From UBA5794 sp963714375 (lineage in GTDB: Bacteria > Actinomycetota > Acidimicrobiia > Spongiisociales > UBA5794), in NCBI GenBank assembly GCA_963714375.1, contig CAVQOG010000008.1:620001-684000 (forward strand): 64,000 bases of DNA, in the 5' to 3' direction. The notes beneath the pieces were generated by a model. The model was not told where the DNA came from. It saw only the letters and a list, made by a program, of their open reading frames with translations, and did no database searches. Position 1 is the first letter of the stretch; every line of letters starts with the position of its first letter. Shown here one piece after another: positions 35,306 to 43,569 of this stretch. The position numbers were made by a program, and so were the translations under genes.

Positions 35306-36129
35306 GCAATTGGTTGTCGGGCGTGGATGAGATCGTTGTTCCGCTTGACGGGCGGGATCCGAGTGTTCGGGCAGTTCCGGTTGCGGTCAGGCTCGGACGC
35401 CGGATCGGTATCCCGACGCGGTTGTTCTCGACGTCGTATGACCCCGACGAGCAGCTTCGCTGGCTGGAGGCCGTCGCCGATCTCTATTCGGTCAACGACG
35501 ACATCTCCGTGTCTGTGTCTGAATCCGATGATCCGGCGGCGGCAATTGTGGAGGCTGCAGGCGAATCGGGTCTTGTTTGCATGGCCACCGCTGCGTCGAT
35601 TCTTCCCCACCAGGGGCGCATCGGGTCGGTAGCCGAAGAAGTCATTCGCAAGGTGAGCCGCCCCGTCGCCCTCGTAGGGCCGGAAATGGAGGCTCAACCC
35701 GGACAGGGAACGGAACGAGTGGTCGTACCGGTCGACGGGTCCGAATTGTCTGAGTCATCGCTCGAGGTTGCCGTTGATATGGCGGAGACCTTCGGTGTCC
35801 CGCTGTGGATCGTCACCGTCGTCTCATCTCGATCGGGTGCCGCGGTTGCGGCGAAGGTCGGAAGCTCAGCGGCGTTGGTGGAATCGAACTATGTGAACCG
35901 GCTTGCCCGTGACCTTGCAACCAAGCGGGGCTTTGTGGCCGACTTCGATGTCTTGCACGGAGACAACCCCGCGAGCGCCATCGTTGACTTCACAGGAGAC
36001 AATGGAACCATCGTCATGTCAACGCACGGCCGTTCGGGACTCAGTCGGTTGTTTGGTGGGAGTGTTGCAACGGGCGTGGTTGCCCATTCAAAGCGGGCAG
36101 TGTTCGTATGGCGGCCAGACGGGTCGTAA
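35302..36129 (+). CDS. Tandem universal stress protein (two UspA domains)
   Basis: A 275-residue cytoplasmic protein with two Usp folds, about 1-130 and 138-272. The second has the nucleotide-binding pattern ending in STHGRSGLSRLFGGSVATGV; the first lacks a clear GxxG signature. Overlap with the permease gene (ATGA) places it in the transporter operon. Usp proteins often attend metabolic operons as stress or energy sensors. A link to benzoate toxicity is inference. Confidence 0.85.
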   Translation: MSNWLSGVDEIVVPLDGRDPSVRAVPVAVRLGRRIGIPTRLFSTSYDPDEQLRWLEAVADLYSVNDDISVSVSESDDPAAAIVEAAGESGLVCMATAASILPHQGRIGSVAEEVIRKVSRPVALVGPEMEAQPGQGTERVVVPVDGSELSESSLEVAVDMAETFGVPLWIVTVVSSRSGAAVAAKVGSSAALVESNYVNRLARDLATKRGFVADFDVLHGDNPASAIVDFTGDNGTIVMSTHGRSGLSRLFGGSVATGVVAHSKRAVFVWRPDGS

Positions 36130-36177
36130 CTCAGGGTGGCTGTGCGACGGGCCACGTGCGGTTGCCATGTCCGGCCG

Positions 36178-37509
36178 CTATTTCCTCACGAAACGCTGCG
36201 CCTTGAGTTCGAACCGGGGGAGAGTGCCGAGGACGACAACCTCGACATCGGGTCGGAGTCCGACCGCGGCCTCGAATCCTGCCTGGACTGCAGCCCTTGT
36301 TCGGCTCCCATCGACTCCGTCCTGGCATTCAATCTCGATCAACAGTTCTGCCATTTCACGGTGTGTTGTCACCGTGACACGAAACTCTTCGATTCCATCG
36401 TGTCCTCGCAATATGTTCTCGACTGCGGCAGGGAATATGTTCACTCCACGCACGACAATCATGTCATCGGCACGCCCGATAACGCCGCCGTCGAATCTCG
36501 TGAACGTGCGCCCGCACGGACACGGCGCAGTCGCGATGCGCACAACATCTCCGGTCCGATAGCGCAACACAGGGAAGCCGATGCGGCCGAGATTGGTGAT
36601 GACGAGCTCACCCTCCTCACCGGGGTCGACCGCCATTCCAGTCTCAGGATCCAGCACCTCGACGATGAATTCGGAGTCGATCGCATGTGTTCCACCGGGT
36701 TGAGCCTCGCACTCGAAACTGTGCGCACCGACCTCGGACGCTCCGGCGTGGTCGTAGCACTTAGCTCCCCACGCACTCTCGATGCGTTGTTTCGTCGCCG
36801 GTACATTTGCCCCGGGTTCTCCGGCGTGCACGGTCAGACGCATCGGGATGTCGCTCAAGTCGAACCCCTCATCGCGAGCTACCTCAGCCAGCCGAAGAGC
36901 GTACGTGGGAGTACATGTCATTGCTGTGACTTGCATCTCTGCCATCAGGCCGAGACGCTGTGAGGATGTTCGGCCACCACCTGGCACCATGAGGGCCCCG
37001 ACATTGCGCGCTCCACCAACGGCGGCCCAGAACCCGATGAATGGACCGAAAGAGAACGGGACGAAGAGGCGGTCGTTGGAAGTCAATCCGGCTCCAGAGA
37101 GGACAAAGCCCCAGCAGTACTCCCACCAGGCCCAACTTTCGGCTGTGTCGAACACCCGCAGCGGTGACCCGGTCGTGCCAGAGGTTTGGTGCACCCGCGT
37201 GTAGGCGCTTTCGGGAAATGTGCAGTTGGTGTTGGTTTTGCTCCCGCCTTGACCCGCCATGAGCTCCGCCTTGGTCGTGAGCGGCAACCTTGCGAGGTCA
37301 TCGAGTGTGCGGATATCGCGCCCTGAGGCTCCAACGCCATCGAGCTTCTTCGTCACGAACTGGTTGACGCCGTATGTGGCTTCCACGAGGGCGGCCAACT
37401 TGGATTCCTGCAGCGAGCGCATGTGCTCTTGCGGAAGCGTTTCTATTGCCTGGTCGAAAAAGGTGGTCCCCACATCCACAGTCTGCCCCGGTTCGTCGTC
37501 GGTATGCAA
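36178..37509 (-). CDS. Phenylacetate-CoA ligase-like AMP-binding enzyme (PaaK family)
   Basis: A 443-residue adenylate-forming ligase of the short PaaK class. The P-loop is HQTSGTTGSPLRVFDT. GELVITNLGRIGFPVLRYRTGD and IVRGVNIFPAAVENIL are family signatures. The start is TTG at 37509 with GAGGG upstream. It is convergent with the stress-protein gene and divergent from boxC, sharing a 70-bp intergenic region. The substrate may be phenylacetate or another aromatic acid; as a second CoA ligase in a benzoate locus, it may widen substrate range. Confidence 0.82.
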   Translation of the reverse strand: MHTDDEPGQTVDVGTTFFDQAIETLPQEHMRSLQESKLAALVEATYGVNQFVTKKLDGVGASGRDIRTLDDLARLPLTTKAELMAGQGGSKTNTNCTFPESAYTRVHQTSGTTGSPLRVFDTAESWAWWEYCWGFVLSGAGLTSNDRLFVPFSFGPFIGFWAAVGGARNVGALMVPGGGRTSSQRLGLMAEMQVTAMTCTPTYALRLAEVARDEGFDLSDIPMRLTVHAGEPGANVPATKQRIESAWGAKCYDHAGASEVGAHSFECEAQPGGTHAIDSEFIVEVLDPETGMAVDPGEEGELVITNLGRIGFPVLRYRTGDVVRIATAPCPCGRTFTRFDGGVIGRADDMIVVRGVNIFPAAVENILRGHDGIEEFRVTVTTHREMAELLIEIECQDGVDGSRTRAAVQAGFEAAVGLRPDVEVVVLGTLPRFELKAQRFVRK

Positions 37510-37579
37510 GCTGGGTTCACCCTCAGCAGTTCCGTCGCTACGAAATCGGGCATGGCGATAGCCGCTATTCTGAGATGGC

Positions 37580-39223
37580 GTGATCGACTTTCAAACACAC
37601 CCCGACAGCTACAGGCACTGGCGACTTGCGGTCGACGGACGCGTTGCAACGCTCGATATGGACGTTGATCCCGATGGCGGTCTCCACGACGGATACACGT
37701 TGAAGCTCAACTCGTACGATCTCGGTGTTGATATCGAGCTTGCCGATGCCATTCAACGCCTCCGATTTGAGCATCCGGAGGTCGGTGCGGTCGTCATTGG
37801 ATCGGCAATGGACCGCGTGTTTTGCGCCGGTGCCAATATCCCGATGCTTGCCGGCGCACCTCACCCTCTCAAGGTCAACTTCTGCAAGTTCACAAACGAG
37901 ACCCGCAACGGGATCGAGGAAGCTTCAGCGGAGTCCGGTCAGCGATACATAGCCGCAATCAACGGAACTGCCGCTGGCGGTGGCTACGAACTTGCGCTCG
38001 CCACGGACCACATCATGCTGATCGACGATGGGAGCGCATCGGTCGCCCTTCCCGAGGTCCCACTCCTTGGCGTGCTTCCCGGTACCGGCGGACTGACGCG
38101 TCTCGTCGACAAGCGGTTCGTCCGACGCGATCGTGCTGACGTCTTCTGCACCGTTGAGGAGGGAATCAAAGGTTCGAAAGCACTTGAGTGGAAGCTCATA
38201 GACGAGCTGGTTCCCGGGTCCCAGTTCGATGAACTGATCCATGAACGCGCGACCGAGATAGCACAAACGAGCCCGCGACCGACAGACGCCGCCGGTGTAG
38301 CGCTGTCACCTCTCGATCGGACGATCTCTGAGGATGGACTGACCTACTCCTCGGTATCGGTCACCATCGATCGCTCAGCACGCTCGGCAGAGTTCATCAT
38401 CGCGGGACCGTCCGAACCGGCCCCTCCCGACCCTGGGGAGGCCTCCGCGCTCGGAGCGACCTGGTGGGCGTTGCGCGCAGCCCGCGAACTCGACGATGCC
38501 ATCTTGCACATGCGGGTCAACGAGCTGGAGATCGGCACATGGATCATCCGCACCGAAGGCAACCTGGAGCTACTGCTTGACCATGACCGCTTCCTTCATG
38601 AGCACTCCGAGCATTGGTTCGTCAACGAAGTGATGCTGTATTGGAGACGGATCCTCAAGCGGATTGATGTTTCGTCCCGGTCGATCGTTTCGCTGATTGA
38701 ACCCGGTTCTTGTTTCGGTGGGGTTCTCTTTGAGCTTGTGCTTGCTGCCGACCGGGCGTATATGTTCCTCGGGGAAGCCGAAGATGAATCATCCGCCGAG
38801 ATCGCCGTTACCGCATCAAGCGATGGGCCGCTTCCCATGAGCAACGGATTGACGCGCATCGCTACTCGCTTCTGGGGCGACGACGACGCGCGAACGATCG
38901 CCGAGAAGACCGTCGGGTCAACACTTGACGCTGATGGGGCTCTGGAAGCGGGGCTCGTCACCGAGATCTTTGATGACATTGATTGGGAGGATGAGCTTCG
39001 GTTGATCCTTGAGGAACGAACATCGTTCAGTCCCGACAGCTTGACAGCGATGGAAGCAAACCTGCGGTTCCCGGGGCCAGAGACCTTGGAGACGAAGATC
39101 TTTGGCAGGTTGACCGCGTGGCAGAACTGGGTGTTCCAGCGCCCAAATGCCTCAGGAGAAGTTGGCGCCCTTGGGCGCTACGGGACCGGCTTGCGTCCCG
39201 AGTACGACCAGAAGAGGGTGTAG
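37580..39223 (+). CDS. boxC: Benzoyl-CoA-dihydrodiol lyase BoxC
   Basis: A 547-residue enoyl-CoA hydratase-superfamily enzyme that opens 2,3-epoxybenzoyl-CoA with two waters to give 3,4-dehydroadipyl-CoA semialdehyde and formate. The crotonase oxyanion regions are visible (DRVFCAGANIPML, NGTAAGGGYELALA), and the NETRNGIEEAS and LPEVPLLGVLPGTGGLTR segments are close to known BoxC. Length agrees (about 550). The GTG at 37580 follows TATTCT (37566-37571). boxB follows after 4 nt. Confidence 0.93.
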   Translation: MIDFQTHPDSYRHWRLAVDGRVATLDMDVDPDGGLHDGYTLKLNSYDLGVDIELADAIQRLRFEHPEVGAVVIGSAMDRVFCAGANIPMLAGAPHPLKVNFCKFTNETRNGIEEASAESGQRYIAAINGTAAGGGYELALATDHIMLIDDGSASVALPEVPLLGVLPGTGGLTRLVDKRFVRRDRADVFCTVEEGIKGSKALEWKLIDELVPGSQFDELIHERATEIAQTSPRPTDAAGVALSPLDRTISEDGLTYSSVSVTIDRSARSAEFIIAGPSEPAPPDPGEASALGATWWALRAARELDDAILHMRVNELEIGTWIIRTEGNLELLLDHDRFLHEHSEHWFVNEVMLYWRRILKRIDVSSRSIVSLIEPGSCFGGVLFELVLAADRAYMFLGEAEDESSAEIAVTASSDGPLPMSNGLTRIATRFWGDDDARTIAEKTVGSTLDADGALEAGLVTEIFDDIDWEDELRLILEERTSFSPDSLTAMEANLRFPGPETLETKIFGRLTAWQNWVFQRPNASGEVGALGRYGTGLRPEYDQKRV

Positions 39224-39227
39224 GACA

Positions 39228-40670
39228 ATGACGATTGACACGGTGGACTACGACGCACTGATTCCGAACAACGTCGGATTGGCTGACGACCCAAAACTAC
39301 AGCGTGCACTTGAGAAGTGGCATCCCGGCTACATCGACTGGTGGATGTCGATGGGGCCAGACGGTTTCCAGACGGCGGACGTCTACCTAAGGACGGCGAT
39401 CAGCGTCGAAAAGAATGGTTGGGCGAAGTTCGACTATGTCAAGATGCCTGAGTACCGCTGGGGCATCCTGCTTGCCCCTGCCGAGGAGGGCCGCACGATT
39501 CCCTGCGGTGAGCATGTTGGCGAGCCTGCTTGGCAGGAGGTGCCGGGGGAATACCGCTCGATGCTGCGCCGCCTCATCGTCATTCAGGGCGATACGGAGC
39601 CAGCCTCGGTCGAGCAGCAACGCTATCTCGGAGCGACGGCACCATCCCTCTATGACCTGCGGAATCTGTTCCAAGTCAACGTCGAGGAGGGACGCCACCT
39701 GTGGGCGATGGTCTATCTGCTCCAGAAGTACTTCGGGAAGGCAGGTCGTGAGGAAGCACACGACCTGCTGCTCCGCCAATCGGGGAGCGATGAGCGTCCG
39801 AGGATGCTTGGCGCATTCAATGAGGAGACGCCCGATTGGCTGTCGTTCTTCATGTTTACCTACTTCACGGACCGTGACGGCAAGATGCAGCTCGAGGCTC
39901 TCGCACAATCCGGCTTCGATCCACTGTCTCGCACGTGTCGCTTCATGCTCGCGGAGGAGGCACATCACATGTTTGTTGGCTATACGGGTGTGAACCGTGT
40001 GGTTGAGGCAACGGTCGAAGCAATGGACAAAGCGGGGATCACCGATCCGTACGACCTTGAGGCGATCCGTGCGCTCGGGGTGATCGATCTTCCGACGATT
40101 CAGCGCAAGATGAATCTCCATTTCTCGTTGACGCTGGACCTGTTTGGTTCTGAGGAATCGACGAATGCAGCGAATTTCTTCAACGCAGGGATCAAGGGCC
40201 GGTATCACGAGTCGACGCTTGACGATGATCACCGATTGACGAACGATACCTACCCGGTGATGAAGCTCGTCGATGGACGTCTTCAGCCCGTTCAGGTTCC
40301 GGCATTGATTGCTTTGAATGCTCGTCTACGTGACGACTTCATCGACGACTGTCAAGGCGGTGTCACACGGTGGAATCGAGTGATTGCCGGTAAGGAGATC
40401 GACTTTGAGCTCCGTTTGCCGCACGCAGCGTTCAACCGGTCCGTTGGCGAGTTTGAAGACATCGACGTGACCCCCGACGGGAAGCTGATCAGCTCGGAGG
40501 AGTGGGAGCGGCGTCTGGACGAGTGGCTTCCGACGTCGGGTGACCGTGCCCACATCGAGAGTCTGATGCAGCCAGTCACGGGACCGGCTGAGTTCGCAAG
40601 TTGGATCGCACCACCGACAAGGGGGATCCAGAACATGCCGGAGGAATTCCTCTACGTCAAGCTCCCCTGA
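39228..40670 (+). CDS. boxB: Benzoyl-CoA 2,3-epoxidase subunit BoxB
   Basis: A 480-residue class I diiron oxygenase that epoxidises benzoyl-CoA with O2. The iron-ligand segments are visible: Glu and His in VNVEEGRHLWAM and in MLAEEAHHMFVG. The N-terminus (NNVGLADDPKLQRALE-KWHPGYIDWW) is typical. The ATG at 39228 has TAGGA upstream; an earlier in-frame start overlapping boxC lacks similarity. Electrons normally come from BoxA, which is absent here, so a distant gene or another reductase must serve. Confidence 0.94.
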   Translation: MTIDTVDYDALIPNNVGLADDPKLQRALEKWHPGYIDWWMSMGPDGFQTADVYLRTAISVEKNGWAKFDYVKMPEYRWGILLAPAEEGRTIPCGEHVGEPAWQEVPGEYRSMLRRLIVIQGDTEPASVEQQRYLGATAPSLYDLRNLFQVNVEEGRHLWAMVYLLQKYFGKAGREEAHDLLLRQSGSDERPRMLGAFNEETPDWLSFFMFTYFTDRDGKMQLEALAQSGFDPLSRTCRFMLAEEAHHMFVGYTGVNRVVEATVEAMDKAGITDPYDLEAIRALGVIDLPTIQRKMNLHFSLTLDLFGSEESTNAANFFNAGIKGRYHESTLDDDHRLTNDTYPVMKLVDGRLQPVQVPALIALNARLRDDFIDDCQGGVTRWNRVIAGKEIDFELRLPHAAFNRSVGEFEDIDVTPDGKLISSEEWERRLDEWLPTSGDRAHIESLMQPVTGPAEFASWIAPPTRGIQNMPEEFLYVKLP

Positions 40671-40671
40671 C

Positions 40672-41496
40672 GTGGCCTCATCTGAGGGAACCGGTTCCAG
40701 GTACTCGCTCGACGCCGACCTGACTCGCATCGACGGTCATCTGCTCGATGTCCGATTGATTGGTGACGGTGGCGCGGCACCGTCGCTCGTGTTTCTCCAC
40801 GAGGGCCTCGGTTCCGTTGAGCTATGGCGCTCGTTCCCCAAAGACGTCGCCGACAAAGTGGGGGAGCGGGCCGTCGTGTACAGTCGCCACGGCCACGGTT
40901 GGTCCGATGTGCAGGCTGACCGCCCGATTGACTTCATGGACCATGAGGCCGATGTTCTTGCCGAGGTCATCGCGGTTGCCGACGTCGCTGATCCGATCCT
41001 CATCGGGCACTCCGACGGGGCATCGATCGCACTGCTCCACGCCGCTCGGTACCCGGTGACGGGTCTCGTACTGCTTGCACCGCATGTGTTCACCGAGCCG
41101 ATGGGGTTGGCCGAGATCGCCACATTCAGCGCGTCTGTCGAAGGGACGGATCTGGTCGATCGTATGGCCAAGTACCACCGCGATCCCGCGGCGACCATGA
41201 TGGCTTGGAGCAACGTTTGGAACGATCCAGAGTTCGTGGCGTGGAACATCGAGGCGGTCCTTGTCTACATCACCTGTCCAGTGCTGCTGATCCAAGGGAG
41301 GGACGATCAGTACGGCACGCTGGCACAGATCGACGCGGTGGCATCCCAGGTCAGTGGCAATGTCGAGCAGCTCATCCTGGACAACTGCCGGCACTCCCCA
41401 CACCTTGACCGCTCAACCGAAACGATCGAAGCCACTGCGGCATTCATCGCAAGCGTTCGCACCTTGAACCCACCAAGGTGCGTACCCAGGGTATGA
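40672..41496 (+). CDS. Alpha/beta hydrolase of the box operon
   Basis: A 274-residue alpha/beta hydrolase. The nucleophile elbow is GHSDGAS, the acid is probably in GRDDQYG, and the His in NCRHSPH. It starts with GTG 1 nt after the boxB stop, so it is surely co-transcribed. Box clusters in proteobacteria often include a hydrolase or lactonase thought to salvage side products. Here it may hydrolyse a CoA thioester or lactone (inference). Confidence 0.8.
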   Translation: MASSEGTGSRYSLDADLTRIDGHLLDVRLIGDGGAAPSLVFLHEGLGSVELWRSFPKDVADKVGERAVVYSRHGHGWSDVQADRPIDFMDHEADVLAEVIAVADVADPILIGHSDGASIALLHAARYPVTGLVLLAPHVFTEPMGLAEIATFSASVEGTDLVDRMAKYHRDPAATMMAWSNVWNDPEFVAWNIEAVLVYITCPVLLIQGRDDQYGTLAQIDAVASQVSGNVEQLILDNCRHSPHLDRSTETIEATAAFIASVRTLNPPRCVPRV

Positions 41497-41517
41497 ACCC
41501 ACCATTTATGGGGGGTT
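41496..41517 (+). terminator. Hairpin at the end of the box operon
   Basis: AACCCACCA (41496-41504) pairs with TGGGGGGTT (41509-41517) with one mismatch over a TTTA loop. It begins at the stop codon of the hydrolase gene and separates it from a convergent gene. Confidence 0.5.
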
Positions 41518-41569
41518 ACAGCCCACAGAACGCATCGAACTTGGTCCGGGAACGCGTCGTTAGTTCACA

Positions 41570-43120
41570 CTATTCGGTAGCGGAACCGTCCCCCCACCAA
41601 AGGAGGTGGAGTCGGTTCGGACCCCACTCAGCGAATACGACCGCCCTGGGCCCGATGCTCTCAATAGCAATCACGTAGCCCGATGCCGGTGTCGCATCCC
41701 AATACGCTTCGGTGTCTGGCACGCGAAACACTCCATCGGTATCTGCCAATCCAAGGAACGAGATCTTGCCGAGGCTGCCGACGAGCATGCCCTGTCCATT
41801 GTCGACGCCATCGACCCATTGGAGACCACCGGAGCCGTTGGTGCCAATCGGCAGAGTGAACGAAGCGGGATCCGTTCTCTCGACGTACGGTGGAGCTGAA
41901 CCGTCGATCGGAAAACCGAAGTGAGCTCCATCCCTGATTCGCAACACTTCTTCTCTTCGATGTCCGTTGAGGGCCGGACCGTCGTTGTCGGTGCCCCAGA
42001 CGACGCCGAGCGGATCGATCGTGGTACCGAAGACATTGCGGATCCCGTCTGCGATGATTTCCGACTCGCCGGTGTCTACGTCGATGCGGATAACGGTGCC
42101 GAGGAGATGCTTGTTCGGATGGGTGATCGCTTCGTATTCGTCGATGGACCACCGCAGATGGTCGATGTGGCCGATCGAAAGTATCAGAGAGTCAGGTCCA
42201 TCACTGATCAGCGCGTTGATAGCGTGGTCCGTGTTGGCGACGGGAAGGTCGTCCACGAGAACTCCGCGTCTCGCCAGGGTGCCGTCGGACTCAAGCGAGA
42301 ATTCAACAATCCGACCCCGGCCTTCCTGAAGGATCTTCACCTCACCGTCCGTTCGCGTCGCCGCGTCCACAACGTCGTCGCCACGACAGTGCGCTGACGA
42401 CGGCGGACATGGCATGTTGTACAACTCGCCGACAAAGAAACGGTCACCGATGGCTGCTATTCCTCTGGGATATGACAGTCCCGTGGCAACCACGACTGGC
42501 TGACTCGGAGTTCCACGAACGTCGTCGGCGGGCTCAATCCGAACGATCTCACCGGTTCCAAGTGTTACGTAGAGTGAGTTCGACGTCTCGTGATAGGTCA
42601 TGTCAAGAGGAGGTCCTGGAAGTCCCACATTCCAGCCGACGACGAAGGGACCAGTCACGGCCACCTCGACGCCACTCATCCGTGCGACATTGGCGTTGTC
42701 GCCGACAGCCACTGCGCCGACGCTGATGCTCACAATCAGAACGGTTGAGACGCCAAGGAAGACGTTGCTCGCAAGGGTGATGGGCCATGCGGTATGGAGT
42801 TCAGATTGTTCAAGGTACCAGTCGAAGATTTGGACGAAGACCAGCACCATCAGGGCGATCACAACGATGACGACCACCACGAAGACCAGCCCCGCTTTCG
42901 GGGTTGTCGCAAGGCTGCGGAGTGCATCAAGCGTTCTGCTGGGCTGGAGCCTGAGTGCGAGACCCAAGACAATGAGCCCACCCAACAGCGGAATGATCCG
43001 AGCCCCCATTCGGCGGGTTCCCGGCCCGGAGCGGAATGCCCACCACACAAGCCACGCACCGACGAGCCCAATCGCAACCATCAACCAGTCGTAGACATCG
43101 AGACCGGTCATCGCGTACAT
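41570..43120 (-). CDS. Membrane-anchored glucose/sorbosone dehydrogenase-like beta-propeller protein
   Basis: A 516-residue protein. The first 150 residues hold about four membrane helices (WLMVAIGLVGAWLVWW; IIPLLGGLIVLGLAL; LVFVVVVIVVIALMVLVFVQ; and one near 125). The rest is a six-bladed propeller of the PQQ-dependent sugar dehydrogenase/NHL type, with DNDGPALNGHRREEVLRI and GVLWGTDND-like blades. An enzyme activity is not certain, because catalytic residues cannot be confirmed. The ATG at 43120 has GGAG upstream. It is convergent with the box operon. Confidence 0.72.
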   Translation of the reverse strand: MYAMTGLDVYDWLMVAIGLVGAWLVWWAFRSGPGTRRMGARIIPLLGGLIVLGLALRLQPSRTLDALRSLATTPKAGLVFVVVVIVVIALMVLVFVQIFDWYLEQSELHTAWPITLASNVFLGVSTVLIVSISVGAVAVGDNANVARMSGVEVAVTGPFVVGWNVGLPGPPLDMTYHETSNSLYVTLGTGEIVRIEPADDVRGTPSQPVVVATGLSYPRGIAAIGDRFFVGELYNMPCPPSSAHCRGDDVVDAATRTDGEVKILQEGRGRIVEFSLESDGTLARRGVLVDDLPVANTDHAINALISDGPDSLILSIGHIDHLRWSIDEYEAITHPNKHLLGTVIRIDVDTGESEIIADGIRNVFGTTIDPLGVVWGTDNDGPALNGHRREEVLRIRDGAHFGFPIDGSAPPYVERTDPASFTLPIGTNGSGGLQWVDGVDNGQGMLVGSLGKISFLGLADTDGVFRVPDTEAYWDATPASGYVIAIESIGPRAVVFAEWGPNRLHLLWWGDGSATE

Positions 43121-43366
43121 GCGTTCTCCATTCCGCCGCAGTGTGAAGTGAGGAGTGTGAAGTGAATAGCTTCAGACCGGCAACCGGAATCGTAGCGGGC
43201 ACGGGCGGCGGTGCGACAACCCGAGGCAACGAGGCGGTCAACGGATATCTGGTGTATTTGGATGTAGGTAGTCAGCCATCAGCCCGCACATGACGGCGCT
43301 AGCGCACCCGCGATGCGGTACGTCGATCCCCTCGCGGCGACGCGGACAATGGAGCTCATGTGTGAA

Positions 43367-43392
43367 ACGGAAAGCCAGCACCCGTTTTCCGT
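43367..43392 (-). terminator. Hairpin downstream of tRNA-Arg
   Basis: On the minus strand ACGGAAA pairs with TTTCCGT, followed by TTCAC, immediately after the encoded CCA end of tRNA-Arg. It is a likely tRNA terminator. Confidence 0.5.
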
Positions 43393-43467
43393 GGCGCCCT
43401 CGGCAAGATTCGAACTTGCGACACCCGGTTTAGGAAACCGGTGCTCTATCCCCTGAGCTACGAGGGC
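43392..43467 (-). tRNA. tRNA-Arg(CCT) with encoded CCA
   Basis: On the minus strand, acceptor GCCCTCG pairs with CGAGGGC, anticodon stem CCGGT/ACCGG closes loop TTCCTAA with anticodon CCT, the T arm is GCAAG-TTCGAAT-CTTGC, the discriminator is G and CCA is encoded at 43394-43392. Its 5' half is duplicated at 45786-45826, marking it as an integration target. Confidence 0.95.
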
Positions 43468-43569
43468 CTTGCAGGAGCTTAACCCCACGGGTTTTCAGGT
43501 CATCGCCGTGCCGCTGGCATGCCTGGTTGCATGGCACGGCGGTCGTTGAGCACAAAACTCATAACCGTC

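Noticed and set aside
36178..37509. Second benzoate-CoA ligase as the main activating enzyme
   Set aside because: The protein is the short PaaK class, whereas the 28983 gene has the full benzoate-CoA ligase signature; PaaK-like substrate is left open.
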